Positions 45,234 through 60,195 are shown, numbered from the stretch's first letter. The stretch: DNA of 64,000 bases from Hydractinia symbiolongicarpus (GCF_029227915.1 NC_079885.1:6384001-6448000); one strand, 5' to 3'. Notes: a model not told the origin generated them from the letters alone. Numbers and translations: made by a program.

Positions 45234-46345
45234 TGCATTTTCTTTTTTATACTCGCACATAAAAAACATAGTTATAATTTTATATTGCGAGATCGATTAC
45301 ATGGTTTGTATCGTAACCATAAATCGCTCTTTTAAGCGCCAGTACTAGATTTCCAAAACTCGTCTGGGATAATAATATGATTTGATCACACTGTAGCAAA
45401 AAGTATAAATCTATCAGCCCTCATGCTTTTTATGTCTGTGTTACATTCTGTACTTTCTTTTAACATGATAACGGGTTGAAAAAAAAAATGAAAAATTGTT
45501 TCTGTGAAGTAAAAGTCGAGATCTAATCTCAAACGAATTTTTAATTCCCAAGTTTATTAGAACATAAAAAAATTGTTATTATTACCTTGCCTTGCAAATC
45601 CAACGGCTGACCTTTTAAGGTTAACGAATCTCATTAGAAATCAAATATTTTCTTAAAAACTTCACTTGATCTTAACATATAACTGTAGAACTGTGATGTG
45701 ATCCAAAGGGTTGGATTTTCAACACCTCACTCTCTTAAATCCTCTTCCATTTTCTTTTACATTATGTATATACCTTGAAGTGGAAATCAGTTAGTTCTAA
45801 TTGTTTATATGGACTGTTTACTTGAAAGTCGGACTCTTTGCACCTGGCGTCGTTGAAATTGCAATTATTTTCAATATATGAAAGCTTGTGTTTCAGGAAA
45901 CTGCATTTCGTTGATTCAAGTTCAGTAAACCAAAAAAAATTATTGAATTTGGCTTCATAATCGATAAGATGCATGCGGTCGTCGCCAATTGAATCTATAA
46001 ACATATCGCATATTTTCTCCTTACAGATGCAAAATTACCATCACCAGAGCATGGGCATCGAATTTTTTTTTCATCTTCACAGTTTTCTTCATCTTGAAGC
46101 TGATCTAACGTTTGATAAACCAAATTATGAACATTTTGAATTGTTCTCCGTTTTGATCCGAATAAAACGGAACAGATAACAACTCTATCAGGACGTCTCT
46201 TTTTTCTTCTACCTTCTTTTCGGATATTGTAGTGACTTTGAAGATACTTAAAACGGTTTTCCAATTGTAACAGATCTTCTCGTATGTACAAAGTAAAATG
46301 TTTTTACGATGTCTATTGAAAGGCAAACTACGCTAGCACGTATAA
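45234..46345 (-). repeat. Unrecognised coding-like repeat family, copy 2
   Basis: Second copy of 28528-29915. Minus-strand frames 46291-45995 (LLQLENRFKYLQSHYNIRKE, KKRRPDRVVICSVLFGSKRR, RTIQNVHNLVYQTLDQLQDE) and 46004-45762 (WFTELESTKC, CKESDFQVNSPYKQLELTDF) overlap slightly in different frames. They may be joined by splicing near the GDGNFAS residues, where GTAA donor-like strings occur. The upstream frame is longer than in copy 1. Origin is unknown. Confidence 0.6.
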
Positions 46346-47229
46346 ATATAGAAGAAATGACATTAATGCTATAATTCTTAATGCTGCCTTTATTTCCATC
46401 TTTTAAAGAAGATGGAAAGTATAACTCTACTACCGACTGTCGGTGATTTCCAATGCGTCTTGTTTAAACGCCTTCGTATTCATTAACTACGCACGTATTT
46501 GAATTGGCTGTAATTGTTTTTGTTTGTTTAATTACAATTTTAAAAGACTATTGATAAGCATTACAGCGAAATAAATACAAAAACTCCTAGAAACAGAAAA
46601 ACTCTATAGCTATGAAATTTTAAAATAACAACAACATTGTTTTTATGGCAGCGAATTAAAAAAAAAGGGGAAAGTTATTATTTACTGTTAGTTTATGAAT
46701 TTAGCTTCCAATGGCTCCCCAACAAGCAGTTGATTTTTGTGGCTGTTAGAAAGATTTGAAAAGAATTTATGAATCCATAACTTTTGTCTTTTATTGAACA
46801 GTTTATTTTATAGCTAACAGGTCTCTCTGTTCAACTAAACACCAAACACAGAAGAAATTGTTGTTGTTTCTAATATTTTTCTTGAATAACATGGATTGCG
46901 CAATTGTTTACATTTCCTTGAATTTCATTGGTTAAAAAGCTCGAGAGAACAATTATGCGCTGAAAATGTTTAATGATTTCAACTTTATGAGAAAAGCTCA
47001 GGAGCATCTTTTTACGTCGAGTCAGCGGTCATTCTACTTCATTGCGCATGCTTGTGGGGAAAGCTCTCGAGCATTTTCCGCTCCAGCGGTAAATGCAGTC
47101 GTATGGAGACATACCCTAAGAAGATATAAGAGTTTAAAGAGGCGTTAGCGTCAAAAAAAAGTATTTACTTGTTGACTTTATTGTGTCTATGACTATAAAA
47201 GTCAAGCAAATGTATAGGAAGGGTCATGT
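46346..47229. other. No gene or element recognised
   Basis: The plus-strand frame 46966-47148 has no recognisable motif. A short inverted pair TTTCCATCTT-TTAAAG-AAGATGGAAA lies near 46391-46416. Confidence 0.4.
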
Positions 47230-48700
47230 GTTTTCTTGAGTTATATTTGAAGCGAGACTTTAAGGTTTTTCGATGACGTTATTAATCCGTTTCTTCCGAA
47301 ACACATGAGTTAACCCAGCTTTACGAAGTTAGTTCTAAGTTCCAGGTGGTCTCTAGTTACCAAAGGAGACATGATGTCCCTTAACCTGTTTCCAAGATAT
47401 TAAGCCTTTAAACCTTGATGGATCAAACTTGGAAAAAAGGACATCTTGAAAAAAAAATTGTTAATAAAATGGAAAAAAAATATTTTGCCATCATCAATTT
47501 TTAGCAACTTGTTAAACTTTATACTGAACTTTAAACACTGTTGAAAGTTGAACATAAACATACAATATGGAATCAAGTGTTGTAATTAACCGCTTTCTTT
47601 TCCGATCCGGTGTATGAATTTTGATGATGGCAGCGATGTTTATGTTCTATTTTGAATGTCCCTGTTTTAAATGTCGCTATTTTAATGTCCTTCTTTTAAT
47701 AATACGGCAAAAACAGTGCAACGGAATCCAACAAATTCTTCTCTCTACACCACCCGAGCCGTTTAAAGATGCATTGTGAAATAGGGAAATTTCAAATGAT
47801 GTCGCTATCTATAAAAAGGTTAATTAATCCATTGATGTTAAATTAAAGTTACCGTGATGATTCATTTGTCGATAAACATTCGAGATATGCGTTGCTCGGC
47901 AACTTAAAAAAATAAATAAATAAACGCATTTTTGACCCCAGATCTCTTTGAGGTAAACGTTGAAAGGTTTCGAGGTATTAAAACTCAGAGAGCTCTGGGG
48001 ACGGAAATGAAATGAACACATCCACTTTGCCTGTTAAGACGCACACAGTTAGCGAATCATTAAACTTGTGAATTGTGTCCATGCACTTAATTCAGAAAAA
48101 ACAAAGGTTACAAAAATAAAACTTTCATGACATTGTCGGGGTCCATCCTCGTCCCCGGGGTTTGTTGCCTATGTCGAAACCGCTAGCGCTTACTCGACGG
48201 CTAAACAATTTCACCGCCCGCCCTGATGTCAAAAAGGCAAAAAAAACTGGGGACGGGGTTGTGTCGTGGTCCCGGGGTTGTTGGTTTGCTCGACCAAGAC
48301 TATTTTGGGGAGACCACGTTTTTCGGTATCCCGTTTTTAGATATGAGAGTGCTCAAAGCCGCGAGGCATCACCCTTTTAAAAAGAACTGCTAAATCTTGT
48401 AACATTGTAATTTATCGGGGCTTATCTATTTTATAGCAACTTTTACCAGACAACTGATCCCTTTTTAGTTTTAAGACAAAGTTTACAACATCAGGAATAA
48501 TCACGTTCTTATGTGAAGAAAAGCTTTTTGAGTAATATGTTAGCCGTCCCACTATTTTGTGCAGTTTGACAACAAAGGATCATATGATGCTTAAGAATTT
48601 TGATGAAATCAGCAAACGTTTTTTTCAAAAATTCGTTTATCCGTTGCCTCTATTGTATAGAGCTTAAAAAGTGCTGATCAAGAAAAGATATATCTTTTTT
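47230..48700. mobile_element. Fragments of the 540-bp Helitron-like family
   Basis: 47270-47420 matches the block at 5600-5730 (CCGAAACACATGAGTTAACC, CCAGGTGGTCTCTAGTTACC). 48000-48060 resembles its 5' part (CCACTTTGCCTGTTAAGACG). 48590-48690 matches 5440-5560 (TTTTGATGAAATCAGCAAAC, CGTTGCCTCTATTGTATAGA). Between them, 48130-48330 is a GC-richer patch with GGGGTCCATCCTCGTCCCCG and GTGGTCCCGGGG. I cannot assign that patch. Confidence 0.45.
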
Positions 48701-48739
48701 CATAAACTTGTTAAAAAAAGATGATCTTCTTAGGTTACC

Positions 48740-49330
48740 TGGATTAGTCTATTGATTGTATAAATATAAAAAGAGAATATTTGATGAAATTTCTTGGAGT
48801 GTTCCTGACCTGGAGAGAACATAATAAGTTAGTTGAGGACAAGATTTCTAAACGCTTAAGGATCTTATATAAAGTCAGTTTTGCTTTGAATAAAAACTGT
48901 TTAAGAAGCATATATTTTTCCTTTATACACTGCTATTTAAATTCTGCATACGTTGCATGGGGTGACACTAATATAACAAGATTAAAAAAATTGCACATTC
49001 AGCAAAAACATGCTAGTAGGATTATATTACGACAAAAAAATGTTTCCATTCTAGACCATTGTTAAAAGAACTGGGTATTCCCAATGTATGTCAGCTATAC
49101 ATTTTTCAAGTCCTTTTTTTCATGTATAAGATTGGAAATTTATTAGCACCAAATATATTCATCATATTGTTTAAGAAAGTTCAACGTAAATATCCAACTA
49201 GATCTTCAGGTAACGATTTTTCAATATCAAACTGAGGTCCAAAACTTTGGATCGAGCTTCTAAATGACGAGATAAAAAATACCCTGGTATTGTCAGGCGT
49301 TTATGGCCAATATATGGCCAGATTATGCAA
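48740..49330 (+). pseudogene. LINE reverse transcriptase C terminus
   Basis: The frame at 48781 reads MKFLGVFLTWREHNKLVEDK, then LYKVSFALNKNCLRSIYFSF and LKKLHIQQKHASRI, the post-catalytic part of L2/CR1-type RTs. A few residues are missing between FLGVF and LTW. After a frameshift it continues RPLLKELGIPNVCQLYIFQV, FFMYKIGNLLAPNIF and YPTRSSGNDFS. The catalytic portion is absent (5' truncated), as is usual for LINE copies. Confidence 0.75.
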
Positions 49331-49494
49331 ACACGTCATACGTAATACCTTAATTTATTCGACGAACAATGGCAATGGCAATGGCTACGAAGCACGCCAT
49401 TAAGTGCGGCTGGGTGAAAACTATTAGGCTGCAATTTAAGGCGGGAGCAAACCATGCTACAAAGTCGGATAATTCAGAGTCCGAGTGTTAATGT

Positions 49495-49640
49495 TTTCCT
49501 TTATATAGTGAGGGTGGGGCTCGAGAGCTAGAATATTCTGATATCAGCAGCAAAAATCATAAGGATCATAATAACCACAATTTTTTCACAATTATCTCAA
49601 GGTTCCTCGAAGTTGTCCATCGTGAATTTACTTTATTCGG
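49495..49640. repeat. Dispersed repeat (inverted partner at 28150-28300)
   Basis: See 28150-28300 for the shared words. No coding potential. Confidence 0.5.
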
Positions 49641-50026
49641 AGAAACTTTGTCTCGCGAAACTTTCAAATCTGTGCATTCATGAAAGTTGAATCACTGAAA
49701 ATTTTTTAAAAAAATTCTGGTTTTAAAAGTTATTTCTTGACTCGCCATCACTTAGCTTGTCCTCCCGATATAAATAAGATACAACTAGCGCTGGGTACGA
49801 GGTTGGAATAAACTTGAAATAAAAAAGCAATGATGTTTACGTATGTATTTTACAAAAACTAATCAAGGACAACAGTCTCTGGGCTTTTATAAATTTCCAG
49901 TTGGTTTCTTACTGAGTGTAAATAAGAAACAATTTTCCAACAGCAAGAAGTCCGTAAATTTCTTAAAACAAATAATTACACCACCATACGTCGAAAGCGT
50001 ATGCGAATAGAAAAACCTCGGCGGTG

Positions 50027-50044
50027 ATGGATGGATGGATGGAT
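50027..50044. repeat. GATG microsatellite
   Basis: Four to five GATG units (GATGGATGGATGGATGGA), short. Confidence 0.8.
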
Positions 50045-50184
50045 CTCACATTGAGAACCTTTTGATATAACATATCATGCTGTTGCTACGAAGACGCTTA
50101 TATATAAAAGTATGCATGAAAAAGAGAATTAAAATAACCTACGTAAAAAAAGGTAAATATATATAACGAAAGATGAATAAAGAT

Positions 50185-50466
50185 TTAAAAGTATAGAACT
50201 TCATTGTTCAATATGTGTAATATAAATGTTTTTTTTTTGTTTTGAAAACATTTAAAGGATTGCTCATTGTCAAGTACAAATCTATCAATTTTGTGTATGC
50301 TATTCCAGATATACTGACCACGATATGGAGTTGAAAACTGACTGGCCTTAGTTTTTCTGTATGGTGGATAGTACTGACCAGACGACCTGGTTGAATATTT
50401 ACTTTCTCTTACTGGAAACATGTTAGAAATTATGGGGGGTATAGATTTGTTTTTCATTTTATACAT
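50185..50466 (-). pseudogene. LINE reverse transcriptase tail
   Basis: A 93-codon minus-strand frame reads MYKMKNKSIPPIISNMFPVR, STRSSGQYYPPYRKTKAS and YRGQYIWNSIHKIDR, the end of an L2/CR1-like RT polyprotein. It corresponds to the FFMYKI...YPTRSSG part of 48740-49330 but belongs to a different family member and the other strand. No upstream RT motifs are visible. Confidence 0.7.
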
Positions 50467-51499
50467 AAAGCATACGTTCTGAAAAATATTTATCTGGAAA
50501 ATATTTCAAGCTTTTATAGACTGTAGTAGTGGTTTGCTATGCGTAAATTTGTCTTGAAAAAGAATAGTTCTTTCAGCGTGTTTTTGACGTTGATAAATCG
50601 ATTCAAGTTTATACGGTATACGCTCTAGCTACTTAACTACCAGTACACCTCACATATATCAATTTAATTATCGAGATAAAGTTGCTGTGTATCATGTAGA
50701 ACTGAAAATGGTATCTTTTTCTAACATATTTCTCGAACGAGTCTCCCTAAAGTTGATGCAGAACTTTAGAATGTCCTTTTATCCACGCTAAAAAGTATAT
50801 CGACCGCCATATTTGTTGTATTCTTGTTTACATAAAACTCCTACGCGGGGCAGAAATAAATCTTTGCAGGGCAATAAATGTTCATAAACTATTTTTCGGT
50901 TATAATTATCATAATTTATAAGCGATCCTGTGACCAGCCTGTTCCAGGGCCTTTTCGCCGCTATCAACTTCATCATCAAGGCAAAATGTCCTGGGAACGA
51001 GGTTGGATACACAACGTGTTATTGTTGTTAGCTCAAAAAAGCTAATACTGAAATGGAGATTGATGTGGTGAAAAAGGTTTCATTAATGGAAATGTTAAGC
51101 TAGCTAATGTTTTGAAAGCATTATATGATTTAAAAACATTGAAATAAAAACTAAAGAACCTCTACTGTTTGTAGGAGCAATTCTTTTGCCAATGTTTTCA
51201 TACATTTTTCATTCTTCACTAGGCCTTTAAACCAATCACAACCACAACTAAAGCTTTCTATTTGTGTTAAAAAGGACACAATAATTTTTTTAATTATGTT
51301 TGTCCCTTATTTAATTTAGATTTGCAAAAACAACTAACACAATAAACCGCGGTCGCTTCGAAATTACACTTATCAAAAAACATTTCATTGTACGCGTTCC
51401 GGTCAAGAATAGAAGAGTGTGTCGCTAGGATACCGCTCTGGATATTATAATGGAAAACATTATTTGCTGTATCCGATTAAATCTGTTGCATCAACCTTG

Positions 51500-51585
51500 T
51501 CCCCAGGACTTGTTAGCCTTCTTATATTCGGACGGCTTGAACAAGTCCAAATATAGAAAGCCTAGCAAGTCCTGAGGATAAATTA
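51500..51585. repeat. Hairpin (MITE-like), ~35-nt arms
   Basis: CCCCAGGACTTGTTAGCC and following bases pair, imperfectly, with AAGCCTAGCAAGTCCTGAGG. The arms are about 51502-51535 and 51547-51583. The end motif resembles the CCTGGG...GGTTGG strings elsewhere in the window. Confidence 0.6.
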
Positions 51586-51589
51586 AATA

Positions 51590-53469
<1,880 letters not shown>

Positions 53470-53677
53470 AGATAAGAGCGTTGATCATTAAATCAACCAA
53501 GTCTTATCAACACGAAAGTAATTACTAACCGAAACAATAGAGGAGAGTGTACGCTATTATGTTGATACTCAGCGACAACAAACATTAAAGGGAAGGAATG
53601 ACGCTGCTGCTTTCAACAAGTAGAGATGAACGAAACAACTGAAAAAAGAAAGAGTCGACAAAATGAAGAGAAAAGGA

Positions 53678-54210
53678 TATAAGATATTTTTATGAACAGT
53701 CATAGAGGTAGAAATAGAGAGCGAAACTTTCCTCTGAAACATTAAAATGTAAGTAAAAATTTAACTTTTATTTGTTTTGTGAAAAATTTGACATCCTTTT
53801 AACGTTGATTCCAGGATTGTTTTAGAACGATAAAACACAAGCCACCATGTAATGTCATTTGAGACTTTAGAGTTAGTTTTTCCTTATACTTTAAAGTCTA
53901 AAACAAAACCTTAATTTTTTCTCACTGATGTTAAAGGCCTCTATCGAAAAAAGTTAACATTTTTTTATTTATTTTAAAGTCCAGAACAAGTTATGACTAT
54001 CCCGAAATTTTGAAGATCTTAAAGTTACTAGAACTGGACATAATGGTACTTTAATTTCTTAGGTTTCCAGTTGTATTTTTTCAGTTGCCACATTTTAACG
54101 ATTTCCTTGATCACTTTTACTCCCGGTCAAGAAGCGGGCCGTCGCAAAATAATCGTTTTTAATCGTAGGTAAACAAACGGCCTTGTCTTTTATGAGCGCT
54201 GAGGCGGAGT
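53678..54210. repeat. Dispersed repeat, copy 2 of 2
   Basis: Matches 1-560 in the same orientation, from AAGATATTTTTATGA through CCTTGTCTTTTATGAGC. This copy has a different middle part (about 53930-54120). It is followed by a TAGCTAGC cluster (54425-54450). Confidence 0.6.
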
Positions 54211-54459
54211 TTGCTGAATAGACCTATTTCCATACCCATTTGGTTCCGCGAAATATGCATGGGAAAATGCAGAATAACATGAAAACGAGATTAGTTTTGA
54301 GTAAATTTTTAACTGGCAATTTACATAATCGTAGTTAACACAGTTATAAAGAGGGTTTTGGTAATGGTAGTGTGACAAAGAAGTTAAAATATTGCAGATT
54401 TTAAGGGCGTATCTTTTGGTATAAGCTAGCTAGCTAGTTAGCTAGCTACTAAACCTTTA

Positions 54460-56578
54460 AAACCTGCCCACGTTTTTTAAATGTTGTGAATACATTTTTA
54501 TCTTACTGTAAATTTAAAACTAAAACTCAATATACAGTTTACTAACGCTCAGCGGTACTTTATATTACTCTCATCAGTTCAAAAAATTAAAATTAGCTTC
54601 CTGGTAGCTAAGCCAAAATAGCCAGCAGCTAAGCTAAAATCTTGGAAAAACATATTGTGAATATCATTTTGAGTTTCCCATTCCCCCAAAATAAATATTG
54701 AATATGCTTGACTGTTGCTAACAGAAGTACTCCAGAAACCTGGAGTACTGCAGAAAAGTAACATTGACTTCGGGGAAATGGGAGGGGTCAGTAGAAAGAT
54801 TTTAACATCAAGAGTAATGAAAAGGCTGGATTTTCTTATAGCATTTTCACAAGCAATTTTTCCAAGGTTGTAGCTATAGCTTAGCTGCATGAGTAATCAA
54901 CAAATCATTTTAGAACATTTGTTGTGTAAAACGATATTTAAAATTATTATTTTGAAAATATTGGCTGTTGTGATTATGTAATTGTCACACTCCCTCTGTC
55001 ACTACTCTCTCTCTTACTGACTGTCAATAATTTACATTTGTATCAAGCATTGTGATGGTTAACTTTAATAATTACAGTTTGTAAGTAAAAAAATTGATAA
55101 AACATAGAGCTTATTAATCTCCAGAAAATTTTTTTTTTTAATGGCACCCTATTTTTTAGGTTTTTTTCAACAAAAATGGAAATTAAAATATATATATCCT
55201 TTTTTATAAGAATGTCTGGATTTCAGCCGTAAACGTGCTTAATTTTTGTCAAATCTCAGTCTCAATGTTCTTATAAACCAGGTCCTTATGTATTTTGTTT
55301 TATTGCTTACATGAAATCTTGAAAATTAATCTTGCAAAATTGTTCAAATTGTTTATTTATATACAGAAAATAATCTTGATGAAATTTTTCCAAAGTGTCG
55401 ATTTGTGAAAATATAAAACCAAAAATTTTGTTTTTGACCCAAATATTCACTTTGTTTTCACTTATTAAAGTAAAAGTTGAGATGACAAGCATTGTGTTGA
55501 CAATGTCTTCATAAATTTATTTTCTTCTAGGCAGCATGTCAGGAAACATTTTGTTTTTTTCAAGCAACAATTTTTTAATTGTTTTGTAAAGTGATCCCCT
55601 GAAAGAAAAAATTGGTTGACCTAGAAAAATTACTGGACAATTTTATTTGCCTGAAAAAATGCTAAGATGGTAACTCTTTGAATACAAAACTGAAGAATTA
55701 GGATATTATCTCTTTTCTCAACCTTATATTTTGTAATTTTAAATAAATTTAATCCAAATACAATCTACGATAGAGGCTTAAAGTGTGACACAAATAAGAA
55801 GGAACATTTCAAGGAAAGTTTAAAGACCAACATTCCCCACCAAGTCAAATTAGTATCCTAATTCTGAATTCACAAATGTGTAAATTGTAAGTTAAAAATA
55901 CTTCCAAAATTGCCCTCACTTGGACAAAAAATAAACGAGTTAAGGCACCCAAAACAAGGTCTACTCAACTGCATTATATAACCACAGTTAGCAAGCCTGG
56001 CTATATTATTTTTACAGATTTGTTTAAAAACTAAGGTGCACTAAATAACTGGAGACACAGGATATATACCAGCAACATCACCAATTTCAGTAAACAGCTT
56101 GAAATTTCAGGTTTGTTTGGAACAACTCAGGCAGCCAACTAGCTATTTACTCATATCATATTCAAAGCTAGCTATGTAGCTTATTTAACACCAAGAATAA
56201 CAAGAACCTGTCGGTTTGAACACACAATCCAATCCTAATAAATCAATTAGAACATGGTTAAAATTTACTTATGCAAGAAGGTCTGTCAGTTGAAACAAGG
56301 TTTTCAACTATCTACGCATTTGTGGAAATGTTCTATTATAAGGGGTAGCAGCAGTACTTGCATATAGAGGGTGATTAAAAAACACTGCATGTAAAGAACT
56401 TTATATTTATTATATTTATTTTCTTTCAATAAATTGTTTTCAAAATCCATGAATAACAAAAGAATACACAATTAACAATATATATAAGTATATATATAAT
56501 AAAAACAAAGATACAACACTGGGTATGCGGAAAATTGATTTCTGTAAAACGCAATAGACAAGTCCTGTTTGTACCATA
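54460..56578. other. No gene or element recognised
   Basis: AT-rich DNA; minus-strand frames at 54579-54890 and 55307-55492 have no motif or splice context. A short inverted pair CCAGAAACCTGG-AGTACTGC lies near 54730-54750. Confidence 0.4.
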
Positions 56579-56627
56579 AGCACATCATATTACTACAATT
56601 AACAAAATTGCAGTAATATGATGTGCT
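56579..56627. repeat. Short hairpin, 22-nt arms
   Basis: 56579-56600 (AGCACATCATATTACTACAA and two more bases) pairs with 56606-56627 with one mismatch and a 5-base loop. The loop is short for a typical microRNA precursor, so a foldback remnant is more likely. Confidence 0.75.
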
Positions 56628-56651
56628 GATGGTGAGAGTATGGTGAGAGGA

Positions 56652-56955
56652 TTTAATAAAGTTTATGTATATATAGGTTATTTATCAAATTTATTAAATC
56701 TTATTAAAAACCATCAAAAACAGTTCTTTTAAGCACATCGCTACCACATAGTTCATATTAATTTTTATACTTTTTAAAATAATTTGTGGTGAATCATTGA
56801 GTGTTTTTGTGTGAATATTTTTTTTTGTTTGGGCATTGTTCGGTTCTATGTGTGTTTTTTCAGGCGAATACCTGAATTTTTTTCCAAAAGCCAAACTCGC
56901 CAGAAAACGCCCGCACTTTTCACAATGTATGCGGCTTATCGGCACCCTTGTGGTT
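56652..56955. repeat. Dispersed repeat shared with 7617-7835
   Basis: Second copy, with the same AACCATCAAAAACAGTTCTT core and GCACCCTTG tail. See 7617-7835. Confidence 0.5.
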
Positions 56956-57654
56956 TTTATTCCATAAAATAACTTTAATGCAGGTAAACAAAGTGGACAT
57001 TTTGTCTGTTTGAATAAAAGATGAGTTAGCTAAAACGTCCTAATTTCGTGATTAATGTAATAACGTGATTTCCGATGTGAGATACGTTAGGCTCTACATA
57101 TACATACAAAATAATATAAAAGCTCCTACGCAGTTTGTTTCTCTTCGATTTAAAGAATCTCAGCAGCATAACAAATGGAAAATTCCTGACTTCATTGCCG
57201 ATAAATTTGTCATGTAACCAATGATGTTGTTGTCTTTAATAAAGTGAAACCTTGTGTTTACAATTATATTTCATTGATGTCAAGACTTTTGGGGTGAAGA
57301 ATCATCTAAAATGAGAAATTTCAAGATGATTGTATCATCATAATGGAGATACAAAATCATTAGCAACACTAGGAAAAACTTTAGAAATAGAATAAAATGG
57401 AATAAAAAATAGAATTAAAGTCTGCAGAATGAATTTCCAAAATGCACCTAATTTAGCTATAGCTAGTTATAACTTCCTTATAATTTATGCAATCAATATG
57501 TTTTAAGCTCCAAAATGATATTAAATCAATGTAAAACCATAGTTGAAAGACTAAGATAAGGACTAAATACATACATTAAAATCCACGACAAGTAACCAGT
57601 AACCATCCACCAAAAAATCAGTCAAACTTTTGTACGGAAAGAGAAATATGCGCC

Positions 57655-57814
57655 TTTTGCACAAAAATATGGTGGCCGACAAGGGCAACATATCTTCCCC
57701 GAAATACGACGAAACTTTCTCGAAATAGGACACATCTTTCCCGAAATATGTAAAATCTTCCCCGAAATACGACATATCTTTTCTGAACAATATGTCACAT
57801 TTTTTCGAAATACG

Positions 57815-57820
<6 letters not shown>
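57655..57820. repeat. Left arm of foldback: 21-bp tandem repeats
   Basis: After AATATGGTGGCCGACAAGGG come about six 21-base units of the type CGAAATACGACATATCTTCC. This is the reverse complement of the array at 58990-59240, and the outer GTGGCCGACAAGGGCAACAT flank is shared. Together they form long terminal inverted repeats built of tandem units, as in Foldback-type elements. Confidence 0.75.
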
Positions 57821-58043
<223 letters not shown>

Positions 58044-58348
58044 TGCTGCGAGTACCCTTAAAACACTTGTCAGATAATCAAAGTATTGGAATAAATCATT
58101 CTCTGATGGATAAGAAGGCATATTTGTATTTGTTCAATATAAGACATCATTTCTGTTAGGTCTTTGCTGTTGCATGTTTTCAAACAATCTGCTCGCTCGT
58201 ATCTTACAGGGAAATGATACATAAGATCTGGTCGGCCAGACACTACTGAAAATCCCAGAGAAACCACTTGGGGCAGGTCATCATCGTCGTCATCATCTGT
58301 CTCACAAAGACTGTCATATTATAATAGATATAGGACCACACTGTTGTA

Positions 58349-58879
58349 TCATACACCGAGATCTTCCTTATATGCTTTCACAGTGAAAAGAATCTTTGTC
58401 CCAGGAATATTTTTAACTACTTCTCCACTTTTGTACACTAACTTAACATCTTCTAATTCCACGTGTCTTATTACTTCATTATAACGACGAAATTTCTCAT
58501 AAATAGCTCTTTTAACTTGAACATTACACCAATCAATATGAACTTTCACTGGTAAACGTTACCCTTTGTCCTGAACCAATTTTCCATTAACGTCTCTTAG
58601 AATAGGAGCATGAATAATGACTTCTTCACTCTCTCTGTTATCTCTTTACTTCTTAGTGGAAAAAAGGCTCGTACGTTCTTCGCTTTTGTAATTTTAGAAC
58701 TCTAGGAAAGTTTTTGGTTTTTTATAAGGGGGCTGCTCTGTAGTCCCAGAGCCAGATGTCGAACTTTCCCCAGAACAAGAATGTAAATTATCACCAGAAC
58801 AAGAATGTAAATTATCACCACAACTTGAACAAAACTTTGCATTTTCTTTCTGTTTCTTGCCACAAGATGGACAAAACAT
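58349..58879 (-). pseudogene. Zinc-ribbon protein, three in-frame TAA stops
   Basis: From ATG at 58879 the frame opens MFCPSCGKKQKENAKFCSSC, a double CxxC zinc ribbon, then a Ser/Gly linker with a repeated DNLHSC(S)G, then PPYKKPKTFLEF. The same frame continues to 58351 with stops only at 58694-58696, 58646-58648 and 58559-58561, all TAA. The C-terminal part (RLPVKVHIDW, VKLVYKSGEVV, PGTKILFTVKAYKEDLG) has a ubiquitin-like-fold feel and is conserved-looking. No frameshift is needed. Function is unknown. It lies inside the foldback arms and may be cargo. Confidence 0.6.
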
Positions 58880-58984
58880 TGTAGGTTTGATACCACCACT
58901 TGCAGAAAGCGCGCTAAACTGGAAATTGGACAAAAATTACGGAAACGAAAATTCAAAATGGCGCATGTTTTAAAAACGTCATAT

Positions 58985-59240
58985 ATTTACGAAAAAATGT
59001 GACATATTTTTCAGAAAAGATGTGTCGTATTTCAGAAAAGATATGTCGTATTTCGGGGAAGATGTTACATATTTCGGGAAAGATATGTCCTATTTCGGGG
59101 AAAATGTGTCGTATTTCGGAAAAGATAGTACATATTTCGGGAAAGATATGTCGTATTTCAGGGAACATGCGTCGTATTTCGAGAAAGATGCGTCGTATTT
59201 CGGGGAAGATATGTTGCCCTTGTCGGCCACCGTACAAAAA
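58985..59240. repeat. Right arm of foldback: 21-bp tandem repeats
   Basis: About 10-11 units of CGTATTTCGGGGAAGATATGT-like 21-mers, ending TTGCCCTTGTCGGCCACCGT, the complement of the left-arm flank. Since 21 is divisible by three and the unit lacks stops, it is open in several frames on both strands. The resulting repetitive peptides are not evidence of a gene. Confidence 0.85.
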
Positions 59241-59244
59241 TGAA

Positions 59245-59799
59245 CAAACGACGCGCCATTAAACAACTTTTCGTGTCTGAAATTTCGCTTCCAAACACTG
59301 GCTACCTAAGGTGTGAGTCGGTAACTTGTACAGTAATATGAAATACGTTTATGGGCACTAGATCTTAAAGCACTCTTTTAAAAACCAATTTCAACCCGCT
59401 TTATAAAAAAAAATTTACACCCTGGGCTAGTTTCTCATGTAATGTCGCACATGAATTGCCTCCGCGTAAAATATTCACTAATGTGTTCATTATTTATTCC
59501 GAGACGAAGAAAAGGTAAACCTTTGGTGAAAGGCTAAACCAAGCACACATTCCTGCGGATTGTGTGAATAAACCATCAAAAGGAAGGAATAAACCATCAA
59601 AAAGGAAGGCAAAAACGACGTAACTGGGTATTGCACAGAAAATTTATTTGAGAAGTTAAAACGTTTAATTTTTAGAGAATAACACAAAAACTTTGATAGT
59701 CTTATCATAGTCAGAACTTTGTTGATAAATTTATAAAAACATTACGATGGGAATGCGTGGTCTTCCTCATTAATTACATTTTGGTTGATGATATGTATG
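59245..59799. other. No gene or element recognised
   Basis: Contains a local duplication AATAAACCATCAAAAGGAAGG / AATAAACCATCAAAAAGGAAGG near 59567-59609. Nothing else supportable. Confidence 0.4.
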
Positions 59800-60195
59800 T
59801 ACAATCGTGGACAAAAATATTGAGACTAAGTCAGTTTTTTACTCGTATGGACAAAACAGTCAAATAGTCAATAATCTGCAGCCGTCGCTACTTTTGCACA
59901 CAGGTAGGCCAGGCAAAGAGGGTTGAAAATTTGCTAGTCACATTCTTTAGCACGCCTGCACACCGAAATAATTCACGTCGGGGACCACGAAGGCCCGAAA
60001 TTTGTGATTAATAGCCTTGCTGACGTCAGCAACAATTAGCACACTTTAAGAATTTTGTATTTACGTAATAACCTAAGATCCGAAGTCCTAAGTCCACTCT
60101 GAACATTGACAAGCTCAAGATGTGTGAATCTAATATAGAATGAGGCTACGCAATTACTTGTGGTGGCGAACTTCGAAATTCGTTGTCTTTTGTAT
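59800..60195. mobile_element. mariner/Tc1-like MITE, copy 2
   Basis: Starts ACAATCGTGGACAAAAATAT and matches 19450-19690. About 130 bases (59945-60085) are inserted relative to copy 1, including a CACCGAAATAATTCACGTCG part. No transposase. Confidence 0.5.

Noticed and set aside
58953-59262. Three overlapping repetitive frames (both strands) with FPEIRHIF- or ISGKMCRIS-like repeats
   Set aside because: The 21-base repeat unit has no stops in several frames; the peptides are artefacts of the satellite.
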